Positions 50,111 to 58,770 of a stretch of DNA of 58,770 nt are shown here, piece by piece; positions within the stretch are counted from its first letter, which is position 1, and the number at the start of each line of letters is the position of its first letter. Under the pieces are notes generated by a model, which was not told the DNA's origin, ran no database searches, and saw only the letters and a list, made by a program, of their open reading frames with translations. A program made the translations under genes and the position numbers. Source of the stretch: Phaeoceros laevis (taxonomy: Eukaryota > Anthocerotophyta > Anthocerotopsida > Notothyladales); the NCBI GenBank assembly GCA_049999765.1, contig JBNGIQ010009547.1, forward strand, positions 191,931 to 250,700, written 5' to 3'.

Positions 50111-51884
50111 ATGGCGGAAGGATCAGGTACCGCAAGTGGGGGAGGTCACGGCGAGTGGTGGGAAAGCTGGAAAAAGCATGTCAGGCTGATCCGAGCAGCA
50201 CTCATTGCTAGGGTAGCTGAGCAGGAGATCAAGGATTTGGTGGCCGCATGCCTCGCAGATTACATTGCTCACCTTGGAACTGTGTCCAATGAGGAAGTAC
50301 TGGCCACGGTAACAGGTTTGTATCGTTCCACCTTTCCATGCCTGAAGCTTTCTCTGCATATCTGTATCTGCTGCTGTGTGATTTGCGGACTTGTGAGGAG
50401 TGGGTGGACATGCACATTTTATCTGAGGTGGGGTGATGTGAAACTTTGTAGACGGAACGACTGCAACCGAAGGAAGAAAATTTGATCTGTGTCCAGACTA
50501 GAAGCAGATTTGTAGCTGTAGTCGGAAATCAGTGAGTTAGCTAATATGCAAAAAGCGCAGGCAGGAGGCACTCGTCTCTCGAGGCCGCGTTCTTGTGGTT
50601 AGGAAGTTGGAGGCCTACCTCTGCGATCGTGCTAGTGTACTCGATTATGGGAGTACATGTCAACAAGGAGACTCAGATGTCAGCTTCCAATCCTGAAGCG
50701 CCGAAGGTGCCAGTGCTGTCAGAGAGGCAGCTGTCACGGATCAACTCGCTTCAAGTGCGCTCCCGTCGAGCTGAAGCAGATGCTTCCGACAGGCTTGCTG
50801 ACATACAGGTTGTCTGCTCTGTGTCCTATGTGCTGCCAAGTTCTTTTGTGAAAAACATTTGTACCATGTCTGTTACAGTAGGATGCAGCAGGCCATAGAT
50901 GGGTCTCTCATTCTCTGGAGGTCAATGTTGTGCTGGTATGCCGTGAAAGGTAGAGGGGAGCCGGGGCAGAGATTTTGGGCTGAACACAGAAGAGGTCATT
51001 CTTTCTTGCTTGTTGGCCAGTCATTCTTTCTTTCTTGATTTGTGGTTCATGTCCATTGAGCCTCTTGATGTTTCAGGCCCATGACGGGGGCAGCACTTGG
51101 AAGGATGTGAAGGCAGTAGGAGCTAGGAAGAGAGTAGGAATTGTCTGTCAGGGCGTGTCTCTTTCTCTTTCTGATATGAGCGTGCGTGCAGATGCTCGTA
51201 CCTGACGAAGAACTTATTTCTGCGTTGGATCTCGGAGCCACTATGAGCACACGTCGAGATATGGCTCAGGCGGAGCACTTGGTACACACGAAGCTGACAC
51301 AGATAAGGGAGCTCCTTAGAGAGGCAAATCAGCTCCGTCAACACACCCTGCAGGAGCTCTTTTCATTGCTCATACCCGAGCAAGCAGCACGGTGCTGTCT
51401 GGCAGGCTATGAACTCGTCTTTGCGCTCAGGACTTTGGGAAGCTCATCTAGTGGCCGGATTCAGGTTCCTCCCGTCCCGCCGTCGGCGATTCCGGTCCCT
51501 GTACCGGTGGTAGTTTCTGCAGCGTCTTCACCAACAAGGCAGGTTATTGCCCCTGAATCCCTGCCCCTTCTTTCTTCCCTCACCTCGGAACTATCTCCGT
51601 CTATCCCGCCTCTGGCGCCTGTTCCGATTCCCCTGCTCCTTCCCTTATCAGAGTCCCCGTCTCCGTTGTCACATCTCCGGACAGCGGCTTCAATGTCTGA
51701 GGCACAGCTATTCGCAAATGCATTCCCCGTTTTGGCAGAGCAGCAGTCGAACTCGTCTTCCTGTCCTCCACAATCAAAGAAGTTGAGTCAGCCGCGAGTT
51801 CTTGAGGAGGCGGTGCCGGATGTTGTACAGGTGCCTCCCACATTCCAGTCTTTGGATTCTGAAGTGTTACCAGTTCTAGATTAA
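50111..51884 (+). CDS. DOG1-domain protein without bZIP, proline-rich tail
   Basis: Three exons (50111-50315, 50561-50808, 51192-51884) give 381 residues. The DOG1 domain is found in seed-dormancy regulator DOG1 and, after a bZIP, in TGA factors. Seen: WWESWKKHVRLIRAAL and an acidic helical part (about 15-65); AAFLWLGSWRPTSAIVLVYSI, the hallmark segment of the domain; LSERQLSRINSLQVRSRRAE; and LREANQLRQHTLQELFSLL with a following ARCCLAGYELVFALRTLG. No bZIP precedes it. The last 140 residues are Pro/Ser/Val-rich and unlike the family. The exon 1/2 joint uses donor CAG|GTTTGT and acceptor GCGCAG; it is the solution that keeps SSLEAAFLWLG in frame. Its final 14 codons and stop lie inside a 94-bp tandem duplication. 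The function in a seed-free plant is unknown. Confidence 0.85.
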
Positions 51885-52030
51885 GAAGCATGTGGATGCT
51901 GAAGTGATACCATTAGAAGTCCATTTGGATGCTCATTTCCAGTCTTTGGATTCTGAAGTGGTACCAGTTCTGGATTAAGAAGCATGTGGATACTGAAGTG
52001 ATACCATGGGAAGTCCATTTGGATACTGAA
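51843..52030. repeat. 94-bp tandem duplication spanning the DOG1-like stop codon
   Basis: The copy starting at 51843 (TTCCAGTCTTTGG) recurs at 51937, with the same order of short blocks downstream and more than 90 percent identity. The first copy contains the last codons (FQSLDSEVLPVLD) and TAA; the second repeats both. Confidence 0.85.
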
Positions 52031-52940
52031 GTTCACCCCAGTTTTTTCTACATGCCTTCCTGACTCCTGAGTCTCTGGTGTATAGAGTCTATACACCAGA
52101 GACGGATATACTATAGACGGATTCTAGGAAGGTTTTAGCCTTCGTTGTAAGTGCAAAGCAAGCCAGCGGATCGTAGGCAAATACAGTTGCAAAGATAGAT
52201 AGATTGATTACGAGTTGCAGCAATTATTCAAGAACATGTACAGCCGAGGAGAGAATGCTTGTAAAGTCAAATGTCCCGTGTTTCCCTTCTACATGTATGA
52301 CAATAAAGCCCAAAAAACGGCATCCTGGAAAATTCCCTGAGCCACACTGCCAAAAGTTCCATACCGACCTTCTCACATGGATGCCTTGTTAGTGTCCCAA
52401 CTGTTGCGGTAAAAGCCGGGCTGTAACCTTGCCTGTTCCGACAAAGACCCAGTGCAAAAGGGCACTGTCGGAAGATGTTGGGAGGTTTGTGCCGCGTCTC
52501 AGCTGGCTGCCACTGGAAAGCGCTCGCTGCTCCCGGCTTAGGTTTGGTCTCGATTCCCGCTAGGAAAGCGTTTGCCCGGTTGTTTCACTAGAGATTGCTG
52601 GCTGTTCGAGGATTGCATCCGTTTTAGGATCTGTCCTGCTGGTTTCTGAACAATGCGGATGTAGCTGGTTCAGCTATTTATCTGTGTATGGTTGCTGGCT
52701 ATGCCTTCATTGTCGTGTTCAAGCGCAAGGCGTGGCTGCTGTTGAGGGACTTTGTCATCTCACTGCCTCGTTGCTTGCTACGGTTTGATTGCTGCGATTT
52801 CAGGACACGTGAAAGTGCGAAGCTTGTGTTCGGGCGGCCAGATCTCGCGGGATTGGACACCACTGAAGCTTCTCACAGCAGTCCAGGGCGTAACCAGCAG
52901 AGCACCTTGCCGGAGACAGAATACGACGTCCGCTGCGAGC
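51885..52940. other. Spacer between the DOG1-like and barrel-protein genes
   Basis: Holds the tandem duplication, the hairpin and, to the right, the promoter and possible 5' UTR of the next gene. No further gene seen. Confidence 0.5.
52071..52103. repeat. Perfect 15-bp-stem, 3-nt-loop hairpin
   Basis: GTCTCTGGTGTATAG, loop AGT, CTATACACCAGAGAC. It lies 187 bp downstream of the DOG1-like stop codon, probably in or just after the 3' UTR. Confidence 0.85.
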
Positions 52941-53600
52941 ATGGCTTCAGCTCCAGCTGCAGCACAGGTTGTTGAGCATGTTGTGTTTCTGAAAGTGAAG
53001 GAAGGCACTTCAGCAGAGTCAGCTGAGGCTCTTGTGACCGCATTGCGGGGACTGAGTGATCTGGATATGGTGTTGGAGCTGACCGCTGGACCTGTGCTCA
53101 AAGCTGTGCCCTCCGGGTTTACTCATGCCCTTCACAGCCGGTACAAGGTCAAGGCTGACCTCAATGCTTACCAAGTGCACCCGGCTCATCTGGACGTGGT
53201 GGTCAAGTTTGTGTTGCCTATGTCTGACGACATCATATCGATCGACTGGGAGGCCACACCTGAGGGCAGTGTTTCCTCAGAAGAACTCGGTGCCCTCCGC
53301 ATTGCACTGGTGAAACCGAAGGAGGGAGTGAAGCGGGAGGATTTTGGTCACTTGTTGGAGACGGTGTCCGGCTACAAGAGCCATACCCTGGAAACTAGCG
53401 TAGGTACCAATTTTTCCCCAGCTCGTGCGCAGGGATACCAGTGGGGGTTTTTGCTGAGATTCGACTCTACCGCAGCTTTGGAAAAGTTCAGTGCGGACCC
53501 TAAGCTTCTTCAACTGCAAGAGGACAAGGTGAAACCCTTAGTGGAGAGCTTGATTGTACTGGATTTGGGGAAGGAGTCTAGGAAGCCAGCCAAGCTGTGA
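52941..53600 (+). CDS. Stress-response dimeric alpha/beta-barrel protein (UP3-like), probably peroxisomal
   Basis: A single exon of 219 residues with two dimeric alpha/beta-barrel (Dabb) units. Unit 1 covers about 9-105 (VVEHVVFLKVKEGTS, then AHLDVVVKFVLP); unit 2 about 120-212 (GALRIALVKPKEGV, then GYQWGFLLRFDSTAALEKF and the terminal strand). Arabidopsis UP3, with the same architecture, is reported in peroxisomes; its reaction is unknown. Here the last three residues are AKL, a PTS1 tripeptide, preceded by basic residues (SRKP). The ATG at 52941 starts the short Ala-rich leader that directly precedes the first barrel strand. The open frame reaches further upstream, but without an ATG before 52941. 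Confidence 0.88.
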   Translation: MASAPAAAQVVEHVVFLKVKEGTSAESAEALVTALRGLSDLDMVLELTAGPVLKAVPSGFTHALHSRYKVKADLNAYQVHPAHLDVVVKFVLPMSDDIISIDWEATPEGSVSSEELGALRIALVKPKEGVKREDFGHLLETVSGYKSHTLETSVGTNFSPARAQGYQWGFLLRFDSTAALEKFSADPKLLQLQEDKVKPLVESLIVLDLGKESRKPAKL

Positions 53601-54080
53601 ACACCAAGTGCTAACAGAAGTGGACGGGTTTCTGAAATGCGACGGCATGTTTCTTCAATTTTTTTGCTCTCAGGATGTTCGATACTTCCAGAAACACGCC
53701 ACTGATTATTCAATTATTGATCCTTCACACGCCAGAGGCAGGTTCATGCTTTCTGCCGGTATCTTATAAATGATCACAAGTGCCCACCTGGCTGGAAATG
53801 CAATTCGTGCTTTGCCTCACTAGGTTCTTTCGCTCCATGTAATGATTTGGTATGATGTTGGAGTTCCCTGAGTTGTGTACCTTCCGATGTGATCCTGAAA
53901 GAAACACTGATTTAAGTTGGTTGCAAGTCATTTTTACGGTTCCCAAAGTTTTCCCTTCTCTTCACCTCTACTGTTTCGCATGCGGTGTGATCATTTTGTG
54001 CCTTGTTGTTACGCCCCAAGCACGGAAGATATACAGCAGCCGCAAGATCTACAGCAGGGTTACACAATGACCCATGGAGA
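53601..54080. other. Spacer before the GDSL lipase gene
   Basis: 3' UTR of the barrel gene and promoter and 5' UTR of the GDSL gene. No gene or distinct motif seen. Confidence 0.45.
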
Positions 54081-55605
54081 ATGGCTCTCCTTCCCTTCAG
54101 TGCTGCTCTCTTGTGCTTCACGTTTCTTCGCATAGCAAGTGGACTGACTGAGCCACCTATTTTCTTCATTCTTGGAGACAGCCTGGTGGATGCCGGCAAC
54201 AACAATTACTTCTACACCGTGGCAGCGGCCAACTTTCAGCCGTATGGCCTAGATCGACCTGACGGCCGGGCCACTGGCCGGTTTAGCAACAATCGCACTG
54301 TCGGAGACCTTCTAAGTAAGCAAACTGTAAACTCCTCCGCTTCTGTATTTCGGTGGCATGTGCAATCTTCTTCCTCCAGCTGAAATATGGTGCCGTGCAC
54401 GCGTGTGTCAGGTGAGGCCATGGGGACTGAGCCGGTCCTGCCGGTGCTTGATCCAGCTTGCAACGGCGCTGAATTGCTGCGGGGTGTTAATTTTGCTTCG
54501 GCAGGAGCTGGCATCCACCCCAATTCCGGAGACCGTTTTGTGAGTTTGGAAACTCCCTCTTTATAATTAGCAGAACTGCTGATCAATGGCAGTCAATCTA
54601 GATCCGATGATCAGTGGCAAACTCGCGCATGTGCAGGTCAATGTTTTGACATTGGAAATGCAGCTGAAGTACTACCAACGAGTGAAAGCAGACATACTGT
54701 CTATGCTTGGAGATGTCGAGGGCAATAACAGAATTTCTGAAGCGGTCCATTTGTACTGCGTTGGTGGTAACGATTACATCAACAACTACTTGCAGTCTGA
54801 CTCGATGACAAAGTTTATATACAACCCAACCCAGTGGCAAGATCTTCTCATTTCGATATTCAAGGACCATTTCCAGGTACTCGCGATCGGTCTATTCAAA
54901 GCTGTCAGTGATTCCTCACGTTCCAGCAAATGATAGGACACGATTGCTTCACCTCTTGATTTGATCTGGCGCAATCTTTGATCCCCTTACAACTGCCAGA
55001 CCCACTATGCACTGGGCGCCCGAAAGTTCATCGTCACCAGTCTCCCCGCCATGGGTTGCATCCCAAATCAACTGGCTACGAGACCGGCGTCAGAGACACA
55101 ATGCATCGACTCGGTGCAGGAGATGGCTGACAACTTCAACACTGCCCTGAAAATTATGGTTGAAGAACTGGCTGCAGAGTTGGAAGGCTCGCAGTTCGTG
55201 TATGTCAACGCATTCGGCATCATAGTGTCAATACTTGAGAACGCTAGCCAATACGGTAAGAGTGCACCCAATGTGATCCGGAGTCACACGTTTACACGGT
55301 AGCTTTCTTAAACAGAGTGCATGACCAATTGGGCGTTATGCAATCGAATTGATGCTGTCTCCTGATCTAAATTCAACCCAGGTTTTGAGAACAGTAAAAC
55401 CGCTTGCTGCGGAGGTGGGGACTACAATGGGGCGAAGGGCTGCAATTCTGTGGCACCCAATTTCTGTACAGACAGAAGCAAGTATGCGTGGTTCGATGGG
55501 TACCATCCCACGGATGCTGTGTACGGGTTGCTCACCGAGAGGATGCTTTATGGTCCCCTGTCCGATGTAAGCCCCATAAATGTACAAGAGCTTATTGGGC
55601 TTTGA
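54081..55605 (+). CDS. GDSL esterase/lipase, secreted
   Basis: Five exons (54081-54315, 54412-54539, 54637-54876, 55000-55255, 55382-55605) give 360 residues, the usual size. Plant GDSL lipases are secreted serine esterases acting on lipids, cutin precursors and other esters. Seen: a signal peptide of about 24 residues (MALLPFSAALLCFTFLRIASG), block I FILGDSLVDAGNNN with the catalytic Ser, ELLRGVNFASAGAGI (block II, oxyanion Gly), VGGNDYINNY (block III, Asn), and DGYHPTDAVYGLL (block V) with the catalytic Asp and His. FIVTSLPAMGCIPNQL and TACCGGG are also typical. The ATG starts a good signal peptide. All introns are GT-AG and 96-126 nt. The substrate cannot be told from sequence. Confidence 0.94.
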
Positions 55606-56106
55606 GATATGTGCTGACCATCCGATGGATTTTCTTTTGGAGCCAAGCTTGGTTCTCCTGATCGATGGGTACATCAGGTGACACTGCGTACCCGTTTGGT
55701 GTAAAGTAGTGTAGCCATAGCTTTTCTGCTCTCTTTAGCAACGCTGGCTTGAGTAGCAAGTGTTTCACATGTAACTAGAGAAATGTATATGTGAACTGCT
55801 GGCTGGGTCCACATGTACAGCCAAATACTAGAAAGCCTCTTCCAAATCCTGCAAATTCTCTAGGGCAAGCGAGCCAAGAAGTGAGCTTCGCCAACATCCA
55901 CTATCCCAGGGTACTGATCAGTATCTTTTCTTTAATGCCTCGAAGAAATGGCTACCCCTCATGTTTACCGCTAGATCATGTAGCATCCTCATACTCAGTT
56001 GGTCATGCCTACAGGCAGCCGGTGCTCCATCCTCCTCTAAGGTCTTGACAAGCCTTACTTAGGGCAGTCAAAGTTTCAAGCCAGTGAGCATGATGTAGTT
56101 GCCAGA

Positions 56107-56241
56107 AGAAAGTTTTGCTACTGGAGCAAACTTGTAAAAGTGCTGATCATGATGGCTGCGTGGGAAAAGTTTTCCTAGAAAGTTCTACTAATGGAGCGGA
56201 CTTTTAAAAAACTACCGCTCCATGCGGGAAGGTTTTCCTAT
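56107..56241. repeat. Imperfect tandem duplication of about 65-70 bp
   Basis: Two neighbouring stretches each begin GAAAGTT, contain CTA(C/A)T(G)GAGC and end GG(A)AA-GTTTTCCTA. The right copy is shorter and more diverged. Confidence 0.45.
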
Positions 56242-56892
56242 TTTAAGAAGTGTTCATGTGCATTCCATGTTCAATTTAGGACGTAACCATGGTGAAATTT
56301 TTCATGATCATGCTCATGACTCTACTTCAGCTTGTTCCTAGCTGCAGTGGTCATGGGTACACGATCTTGACACGCTTTTTCAAGCGCCTCTGCTTACCCG
56401 ACTCCTCCTTATCAAGTCAATACGCATCATGTTAGCAGGTCAGAGGTGGCTAGGAGTTGTTTTTTTTCAGTTATTGCTTCCTCGTGGACTCCATGGAGCT
56501 AACTTGCTTGCCATAGTCCACGGTCCACCTGCCCGTGAACTGATTGGTATTGTTTATCGGCAATATGACGGTATGACCCTTATCCTGAAAATATTGGGAA
56601 AAAGATGCTCCAAAATTCCAATTGAATTCCTTCAAATAATAGAGGTATTGACGATGCCGACCAACTCAAGGCTTGTTACTTGGAAACTCTCGAATGCGAA
56701 GACGAAGAAGAAGAAGATGATGATGATGATTTTTTACTATGCGCTTGTAGGTCCAATTGAAAAAATATTCAGACTTGAGATCGGTAGAGCGCTGAAACTA
56801 ACGAAGCTTTTCCCTGCAGAAATGAGGCAGGCAGACAAAAAACCGAAACCAGATTCAAAGAGGTAATATATTTCGAGGTAGACTCTACCACG

Positions 56893-57132
56893 ATGTTTGA
56901 TGATGGATGCCTTTTCTTGGATAAAGAGGCAGAATTGTTTGCCTGTATTATGATCGAGTGGATCTTCGACATAGATGTGGGCGAAGGACAAGAAGTTACT
57001 TCCAGCATCATTCTAGGGGCATGTTGCCTAGGGCATGACCCCGACCAGGTGGTTGCCTCCGAAATAATAGACGAGGTTGATACATGGATCGACCATCCAA
57101 ATAGGCCTTTCAAAGTTTTAGGTTGTGTCTAG
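56893..57132 (+). CDS. Hypothetical partial coding region, unrecognised
   Basis: A 79-codon frame rich in Asp/Glu/Ile, with balanced composition (for example IIDEVDTWIDHPNRPF), that ends inside the first copy of the 97-bp tandem repeat. I do not recognise it. It could be an exon or a remnant of a mobile element; a chance frame is also possible. Confidence 0.2.
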   Translation: MFDDGCLFLDKEAELFACIMIEWIFDIDVGEGQEVTSSIILGACCLGHDPDQVVASEIIDEVDTWIDHPNRPFKVLGCV

Positions 57133-57345
57133 TGTTCATGCGTTGTCATATGCCTCCGATACAATAGACGTGTTTGATACATGGATCGACCATCCAATAG
57201 GCCTTTCAAAGTTTTAGGTTGTGTCTAGTGTTCATGCGTTGTCATATGCCTCCGATACAATAGACGTGGTTGGTACATGGATCGACCATCCAAATAGGCC
57301 TTTCAGAGTTTTAGGTTGTGTCTAGTGTTTATGCGTTGTCATATG
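57055..57345. repeat. Three tandem copies of a 96-97-bp unit
   Basis: Copies start at 57055, 57152 and 57248 with GCCTCCGA(A/T)A and share ATGGATCGACCATCC, TAGGCCTTTC and GTTGTGTCTAGTGTT. Identity is above 90 percent. The first copy overlaps the end of an open frame; the others are not open. Confidence 0.9.
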
Positions 57346-58770
57346 GCCAACATGCCATATTGCAGCTTTGGGTATTAATACCGTAGTTACTCCATGGCTT
57401 GTAACTGTGTCAGATGGCACGGAAACAATATTTTCATGACTTGAAACTATAATTACGGTCTTAAACGACAATCAGCAGATTATAATCGATTGAGTTGTGA
57501 ACACGAGTTTGTCGTTGTTATATCGTTCTACCATTTTTCTTTTTGAGTGTTCCATAAACAAAGAAACAAAATTATTACCGAGGTTAGAGATCCTCACAGA
57601 GCTTACCAATGCAGTCGGGAATATTTGAGAGAACTATGATGCTCCAACCGGTGGGACATTACAGTTCGGTGGTACCTCGGCTACCGAACTATGTTCACGG
57701 AAGATTGCCCGTCGATATGGAATGTCCAACAAATCAACGAGTCCCTATATGAATGCGCAGTTTTGCTTGCATGAACTTATCTACTGGATGAGGGTGTATA
57801 TAGATGGAGGTGTGAACAAAGACACATACATAGTTTACCTCCTGGACGAGGACATATACACGTGTTCACACGGGTAGACAAAGACAAAGATAAGGAGAGG
57901 AGGAACTCCTTGAATCAGTGTGACAAACTTGCTTGTAGCAATTCAGAATCATTCAATTCTGTGATCAACTAGGTATACATGACTCAGAGGCAACCTCGTT
58001 GGTATAGGAGTCCATGAGCTGCATTTTCAAATCTTCACAGTCCATCTTCTGCAAGAGTCTTACCACGAGTGATCTTAATTTCTAGATTCCTATGATTTGT
58101 TATTGTTATTATAACAATTTTTCCATCGTCCAACATATTTTTTAATGTTTACCGCCTTTGCGGCGAGATGGTGATGTTGTTTCAATTTCCAAAGTTATTT
58201 TGAAATATTAACACAGTCTTTGTCGAATCATTGCATTGAATACTAAATTCTTATTTGTCCATTCATTGACATGTTGAACATCATTACTAATTTATAATTG
58301 CTCAACACCCAAGGCGTCCCGACTGTCCAACACGAATTGCAAACCTTGGCACCTAAATGAACAATTTCACTGAATAACCTACCCCAGAGTGCCTGCTTCC
58401 ATCTTGGATGTCTTGGACCATGCCCCTAAAAAATACCAATTTTCCATAAAAATTTTTTTTTTTGAAGTTGTACGTGATGCTTTGGATAATCAAAACAGCC
58501 CATACAGTGCTTGGATTGTTGCGTGTGAGGTATCAAAATGACCAACATTTTACGGCGCATCTTTTACTATATAGCATGTCAACGGCTAGTACCTGATGCC
58601 TCCGCTACAAGGATGCAAAAGTTGCTAACAAGGGTTTGGGGTTTGGTGCGTTTTTTAAGCGATTTTTGTTGTTCAAGAAATTTGTCATTTCACAAGCAAA
58701 GTGGCAAATATGTTAGAGGACAATGTGTATGTGTATTGTCATGACAAGATCTATCAGTATATTAATATAA

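Larger units (their letters stand above)
55606..58770. other. AT-rich terminal region without a confident gene
   Basis: Three kilobases after the GDSL gene. It contains an imperfect duplication at 56107-56241, three tandem 97-bp units at 57055-57345 and AT-rich DNA to the end. Open frames at 56429-56866 and 56893-57132 are discussed separately; neither resembles a known family. Confidence 0.5.

Noticed and set aside
50881-51180. Additional small exon in the DOG1-like gene
   Set aside because: A possible exon after 50887 adds no recognisable domain sequence, while joining 50808 to 51192 directly keeps frame and domain spacing.
52752-52940. 63-residue N-terminal extension of the UP3-like protein
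   Set aside because: It has no ATG, and the protein fold begins directly after the ATG at 52941.
56429-56866. 145-codon ORF as a gene
   Set aside because: Its composition and Lys/Met runs come from low-complexity DNA (AAGAAG, ATGATG), and no family resemblance is seen.
57055-57345. CRISPR-like array
   Set aside because: The three units are directly adjacent without variable spacers, in a plant nuclear genome.

Overview
The window is nuclear DNA of a green plant (Streptophyta). The evidence is spliced genes with GT-AG introns mostly about 60-200 nt long, plastid-targeted bacterial-type proteins (ribosomal protein L18, GrpE, DnaK/Hsp70), a PLS-class pentatricopeptide repeat (PPR) protein, plant-specific families (SGR2-like phospholipase, NDR1/HIN1-like LEA_2, DOG1 domain, plant-type GDSL lipase, POB1/LRB-type BTB-BACK protein) and a telo-box in a ribosomal-protein promoter. 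The compact genes, short introns and large low-intron PPR gene suggest a seed-free land plant such as a bryophyte or lycophyte. That placement is inference; the sequence does not name the species. Two runs of N (400 and 100 bases) are assembly gaps.

Layout, left to right: non-specific phospholipase C (+); a long-tailed aquaporin (+); BTB-BACK adaptor (-); a 1,315-aa PPR protein with an N-terminal OSB-like PDF motif (-); plastid L18 (+); plastid GrpE (+); a 4-kb repeat-rich spacer that includes an inverted fragment copied from the Hsp70 gene; plastid Hsp70 with 15 exons (-); a HARBI1-like nuclease interrupted by an assembly gap (+); cytosolic ribosomal protein S8 (+); an SGR2-like DDHD phospholipase with 20 exons (+); naphthoate synthase (+); a gap-containing spacer; an LEA_2 membrane protein (+); RTF2 (-), head to head with RPB10 (+); a SEN1-like helicase (+); a DOG1-domain protein (+); a dimeric alpha/beta-barrel protein ending in AKL (+); a GDSL lipase (+); and about 3 kb of AT-rich, repeat-containing DNA.

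I rebuilt exon structures by requiring splice signals, continuous frame and family alignment together. For every spliced gene without a gap the exon lengths add up to a whole number of codons. These models come from sequence alone, without transcripts. The genes are not one pathway. Functional pairs do occur: GrpE is the nucleotide-exchange factor of the plastid Hsp70 encoded 4 kb away, and each has a heat-shock-element-like site upstream. Naphthoate synthase (PTS2-like N-terminus) and the barrel protein (C-terminal AKL) are both probably peroxisomal. The PPR, L18, GrpE and Hsp70 genes form a run of organelle-function genes.

The most unusual items are the joining of an OSB-type PDF motif to a long PPR array, apparently through a GC-AG intron; six regularly spaced insertions in that PPR array; an aquaporin with NPG in place of the first NPA and long tails; a HARBI1-like protein with a low-complexity insert between two catalytic blocks; a 94-bp tandem duplication that includes the stop codon of the DOG1-like gene; and a perfect 15-bp-stem hairpin just downstream. 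I found no convincing entirely new multi-gene system.
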